Shown: piece by piece, positions 4,844 to 5,964 of the stretch
Layout: each line of letters starts with the position of its first letter
Position numbering within the stretch: the first letter of the stretch is position 1
Assembly: GCA_030705945.1 (NCBI GenBank)
Contig: JAUZPS010000311.1
Location: 1 to 5,964, forward strand
Reading direction: 5' to 3'
Length of the DNA stretch: 5,964 bases
Source: Bacillota bacterium
Lineage (GTDB): Bacteria > Bacillota > Clostridia > Acetivibrionales > DSM-2933
The notes under the pieces: generated by a model
Database searches by the model: none
What the model was told of the DNA's origin: nothing
Seen by the model: the letters and a program-made list of their open reading frames with translations, nothing else
Translations under genes and position numbers: made by a program

Positions 4844-4882
4844 CAAAAAAAATAAAAACAGATAAGCAGTTAGCCTATCTGT
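4844..4882 (-). terminator. Rho-independent terminator after the DUF6803-like gene
   Basis: Minus-strand ACAGATAGGC (4882-4873), loop TAACT, and GCTTATCTGT (4867-4858) form a 10-bp stem with one G-U pair, followed by TTTTTATTTTTTTT. It ends the transcript of the 160-aa gene 24 bp after its stop codon, so the downstream 99-aa gene needs its own promoter, which is present. Confidence 0.85.
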
Positions 4883-4906
4883 CTCTCGTCAGTGAAAGAA
4901 AATTAA

Positions 4907-5389
4907 CTACATAGCTTTCATTATAAGCAATTCCGGATTCAGCATACCGAATATCATCGCTACATGCGCAACTACAAGAAATATACCAACAAAAATTGCA
5001 TGTAATTTCAGCTTACCTACTTCATCTCTTATTCTACCAATAGCACCAATCTCAAGAAGCGCCATTCCAAGGAATGGTATGATGCCGGAAAGGTAGAATC
5101 CGACAGCGATAACGTCAGCCGGTCCTCTCCATCCGCCTGTTGCAGTAAGCGGAATGACAGCGTTAATAAATAAGTAAATAAAAATACCAAGGAAATAGAG
5201 TCCCGCAAAAATACCTGTTACTTTACTGACTGCTTTTGCTTTACCCGTCAGATTTCTGGTGAAAAGGATGATCAACTCTGAAATTGCCAGAGTTTCGGCA
5301 CAGATAACCGGAACTGCCATAAAAATCAGCAGGTGCCAGGGTTGACTGGTTGCCAGCAATTCCATATAGTGTGTCATTGCGTTATTCAT
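4907..5389 (-). CDS. DUF6803-like four-helix membrane protein
   Basis: A 160-residue integral membrane protein. Four hydrophobic helices are seen at about 19-44, 56-81, 92-117 and 129-150, with short loops. The most distinctive segment is GGWRGPADVIAVGFYLSG (85-102) between helices 2 and 3. Histidines occur at the membrane edge of helix 1 (H19) and in helix 4 (H130, H142), and a buried Glu lies in helix 1 (E32). From memory this resembles the uncharacterised DUF6803 family of Clostridia; its function is unknown and I do not propose a reaction. ATG 5389 is used, with AAAGGGG 10 nt upstream; a second ATG four codons later is possible. The gene has its own promoter with a direct-repeat operator shared with the 99-aa gene, follows a histidine kinase gene, and ends at a strong terminator. 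Confidence 0.85.
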   Translation of the reverse strand: MNNAMTHYMELLATSQPWHLLIFMAVPVICAETLAISELIILFTRNLTGKAKAVSKVTGIFAGLYFLGIFIYLFINAVIPLTATGGWRGPADVIAVGFYLSGIIPFLGMALLEIGAIGRIRDEVGKLKLHAIFVGIFLVVAHVAMIFGMLNPELLIMKAM

Positions 5390-5436
5390 GTGTACTTAAC
5401 CCCTTTACAATAAATTTTGTCTGTTTGACATGGATG

Positions 5437-5472
5437 ATTCTACAGAATTTATGTGAAGAAATTATGAAGATT
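5437..5472 (-). promoter_or_regulatory. Promoter with the same direct-repeat operator for the DUF6803-like gene
   Basis: On the minus strand a -10 hexamer TAGAAT (5442-5437) is preceded, after exactly 10 bp, by the repeat read on the plus strand as GTGAAGA (5453-5459), AATT, ATGAAGA (5464-5470). Over 23 positions (5450-5472) it matches the site at 4815-4837 at 20 bases, with all differences in the 4-bp spacer. Period, distance to -10 and orientation toward the gene are the same in both sites. Confidence 0.75.
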
Positions 5473-5511
5473 ACAGTATTAATTTAAAAATTTCTGGCTT
5501 TTTTAATTTTT

Positions 5512-5964
5512 TTACTTAGGCAGGGATACGATGAATTCCGTTCCCTGTCCATGTTCACTTTTTACAGTGATATTACCCTTATGAGCTTCCACAATGGCCT
5601 TGGCAATAGTAAGACCGATCCCCGACCCCCCGGTTAATCTGTTTCGGGACTTGTCGGCACGATAAAACCGTTCGAATATAAAAGGCAAATCATCCGGGCT
5701 GATCCCATTGCCATTATCTTTCACGCTTATCTCGACGGTTTTCTCATTCGCTTGTGTTGATATATTAACCTTACCTCCTTCAGGTGTATATTTTAAGGCA
5801 TTGGATATAAGGTTTACCAATACCTGGCTGATTTTATCCTTATCAGCAAATAGCATTTCATTATGCGTTTTAATGATAACTTCAATATTCTTATTCTTGA
5901 AATCTGCTTCGAAATTATAGTAAATCCTTTGAATCAGTTCAGCAAGATTAAACTGGGATTTGTC
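5512..5964 (-). CDS. Sensor histidine kinase, catalytic C-terminal part only
   Basis: Open from the right edge (base 5964) to TAA at 5514-5512, 150 residues. It carries the full HATPase_c domain of a two-component sensor kinase. The N box is NLISNALKYTP (51-61 of the fragment), the G1 box DNGNGI (83-88), the F box FIFERFYRAD (95-104) and the G2 box GGSGIGLTIAKAIV (112-125). It ends in GTEFIVSLPK, typical of kinases paired with OmpR-type regulators. The sensor region, membrane segments, HAMP and phospho-accepting His lie outside the window, so the signal is unknown. The kinase ends 40 bp before the operator of the next gene. The partner response regulator gene is presumably upstream, to the right. 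An ATG exists at 5856, but the frame clearly continues beyond it with kinase-like sequence. Confidence 0.95.
   Translation of the reverse strand, partial: DKSQFNLAELIQRIYYNFEADFKNKNIEVIIKTHNEMLFADKDKISQVLVNLISNALKYTPEGGKVNISTQANEKTVEISVKDNGNGISPDDLPFIFERFYRADKSRNRLTGGSGIGLTIAKAIVEAHKGNITVKSEHGQGTEFIVSLPK

Noticed and set aside
5481..5511. Possible terminator between the kinase and the DUF6803-like gene
   Set aside because: The only stem is made of A-T pairs around AAAAA/TTTTT and is weak; I cannot separate it from ordinary AT-rich spacer, so transcription from the kinase may continue.
5708..5920. 70-codon plus-strand frame opposite the histidine kinase
   Set aside because: It is antisense to the conserved N box and G1 box of the kinase.
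1..5964. CRISPR array, riboswitch, rRNA, complete insertion sequence or replication origin
   Set aside because: No regularly spaced repeats, recognisable aptamer cores, rRNA segments, transposase frames or DnaA-box clusters were seen.

Overview
The window looks like chromosomal DNA of an anaerobic, endospore-forming Firmicute of the Clostridia type. It is AT-rich, has strong AGGAGG-type ribosome binding sites, and carries a yqfD-phoH pair, which belongs to the sporulation/housekeeping block of this group. No species call can be supported.

Left part (1-1943, minus strand): yqfD (sporulation membrane protein) is followed with no gap by phoH (PhoH-like ATPase), which runs off the left edge. PhoH starts at a TTG directly after the yqfD stop codon. 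The small gene yqfC, usually found just upstream of yqfD, is absent here. Its place is taken by a divergent intergenic region with a promoter, a perfect 11-bp inverted repeat and an 8-bp tandem repeat.

Middle (2083-3935, plus strand): two membrane transporter genes form an apparent operon, a YeiH/UPF0324-family putative sulfate exporter and a TauE/SafE-family putative sulfite/organosulfonate exporter. Both families are associated with export of oxidised sulfur anions, so the pair may act as a sulfur-oxyanion efflux unit.

Decayed stretch (3936-4464): there is no intact gene, but several remnants are present. They are a minus-strand terminator, the 3' half of a tRNA-Cys gene fused to unrelated DNA through a long imperfect inverted repeat, a promoter-like sequence, and a frameshifted C-terminal PDZ remnant of an HtrA-like protease. 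The tRNA junction could be an integration or excision scar.

Right part (4465-5964, minus strand): the C-terminal half of a sensor histidine kinase, then a 160-aa four-helix membrane protein (DUF6803-like), then a 99-aa Cys/His/Met-rich membrane protein. The last two genes each have their own promoter. Both promoters carry the same direct repeat (GTGAAGA-N4-ATGAAGA read on the plus strand, 11-bp period) exactly 10 bp upstream of a -10 hexamer. This is the layout of an operator for an OmpR/PhoB-type response regulator. The best candidate for something undescribed is therefore a small two-component regulon that controls a possible metal-binding small membrane protein and a DUF6803 protein.
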